IMG/VR virus record: IMGVR_UViG_3300037231_000039
Span: 1 to 44,801 of that record
Origin: a virus
DNA: 44,801 nt
Strand: one strand, 5' to 3'
The notes beneath the pieces are model-generated. The model did no database searches. It worked only from the letters and a program-made list of their open reading frames with translations, and was not told the origin of the DNA. The position numbers and the translations under genes were made by a program. Positions 44,408 through 44,801 of the stretch are shown piece after piece. Within the stretch, counting starts at the first letter, position 1. Each line of letters opens with the position of its first letter.

Positions 44408-44801
44408 TCAGGGTTCCTTTGTCAACTGGCGCTCGGCCATCTTGAGTAGGCAAAAGGCGTCGGCCTCGTGCTCGTTATCGCCATTGTAGCCGAGGAAGCT
44501 CGCGGCTGCAATCATGTCATCCTTGGATGCGCGACCGTTTCCCGTCGCCCACTTCTTGATCTCGCTATCAGTCCAGTCCATGACGGCTGCACCAGCGTCA
44601 TGTGCCGCGGCCTCCAGGATGCCCGCCATGCCCCACAGGAGGCGCGTAGCAGCTTGGCCCCGGGCAAAGGGCTGGCTATGCACCACGACATCGGGCCGGG
44701 CGTAGCGGAGGAAATCCAGGTGGGGGCGCAGGGCCGCCAGAACAGCCGGCCGCTTCAGGGCCAGCTTCGGCTTCGTCCGGTTTGGATTGAGGTCGACGTG
44801 C
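44408..44801 (-). CDS. RuvC-like Holliday junction resolvase, C-terminal part (start lies at position 210)
   Basis: This is the remainder of the gene that begins at 210 on the minus strand; within the window it is open at the right edge. Joined across the circle it gives 158 residues. This part shows FARGQAATRLLWGMAGILEA, EIKKWATGNGRASKDDMIAA (the TGxG-A-K motif of phage RuvC proteins) and HEADAFCLL, where H139 and D142 match the H/D pair of Thermus-type RuvC. The expected Glu before this region is Ser70. The protein lies between the 89-residue gene and the phosphoesterase gene in the replication operon. Confidence 0.8.
   Translation of the reverse strand, partial: HVDLNPNRTKPKLALKRPAVLAALRPHLDFLRYARPDVVVHSQPFARGQAATRLLWGMAGILEAAAHDAGAAVMDWTDSEIKKWATGNGRASKDDMIAAASFLGYNGDNEHEADAFCLLKMAERQLTKEP
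44675..44801. repeat. Terminal redundancy, right copy (contig circularises)
   Basis: Exact copy of bases 1-127. See the left copy: it indicates a circular assembly of 44,674 bp, with the RuvC-like gene crossing the join. Confidence 0.93.

Overview
This window is a complete, tailed, podovirus-type phage genome. The last 127 bases (44675-44801) repeat the first 127 exactly, so the contig closes into a circle of 44,674 bp and the window ends are arbitrary; a RuvC-like gene is cut by the join. The DNA is GC-rich with strong G/C third-position bias, which suggests a GC-rich host, perhaps an alphaproteobacterium (inference only). I see no integrase, excisionase, CI-like repressor, tRNA, CRISPR array or insertion sequence, so a lytic phage is the simplest reading.

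Layout on the circle. (1) A minus-strand replication operon starts at 8335, runs left through position 1, continues at 44674 and ends at a strong bidirectional terminator at 42085-42120. In order it encodes a small basic protein, an SNF2 helicase, a PPC-motif protein, several small proteins, a DUF2800 Cas4-like nuclease, a DUF2815 ssDNA-binding protein, a family A DNA polymerase, a RuvC-like nuclease, an HTH-calcineurin phosphoesterase, a cupin and a dATP/dGTP-diphosphohydrolase-family protein. (2) A primase-polymerase/helicase (8389-10185, plus strand) is divergent from that operon across 53 bp. (3) Minus-strand accessory genes (10289-14751) encode small membrane, Cys-rich and low-complexity proteins, with recognisable promoters and terminators between sub-operons. 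(4) An AT-richer control region (14752-15287) holds operator-like palindromes, a hairpin and three 44-bp-phased repeats. (5) A plus-strand late operon (15288-42059) carries small and large terminase, portal, scaffold, major capsid, T7-like tail tube and nozzle proteins, three ejection proteins including a transglycosylase, putative receptor-binding proteins, and a lysis cassette with holin, T4-type lysozyme, i-spanin and a nested o-spanin.

The late genes follow the T7/phiKMV pattern, but there is no single-subunit RNA polymerase. Replication uses a PrimPol/helicase with the DUF2815-DUF2800-PolA-SNF2 module. Transcription therefore probably relies on host RNA polymerase, and sigma70-like promoters can be seen before the primase, the major capsid gene and the accessory operons. 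Late genes are tightly coupled by TGATG, ATGA and TAATG overlaps.

The most interesting features are: carbohydrate-binding-like W-Y-G-W modules inserted repeatedly in the tail tube and nozzle proteins; a roughly 480-residue AT-richer insertion in the nozzle protein; an AT-rich mosaic fibre gene; the 44-bp-phased repeats before the late operon; 11-bp-phased TATA repeats in an accessory leader; a polymerase with three substituted active-site positions; and a RuvC-like protein that appears to lack one catalytic carboxylate.
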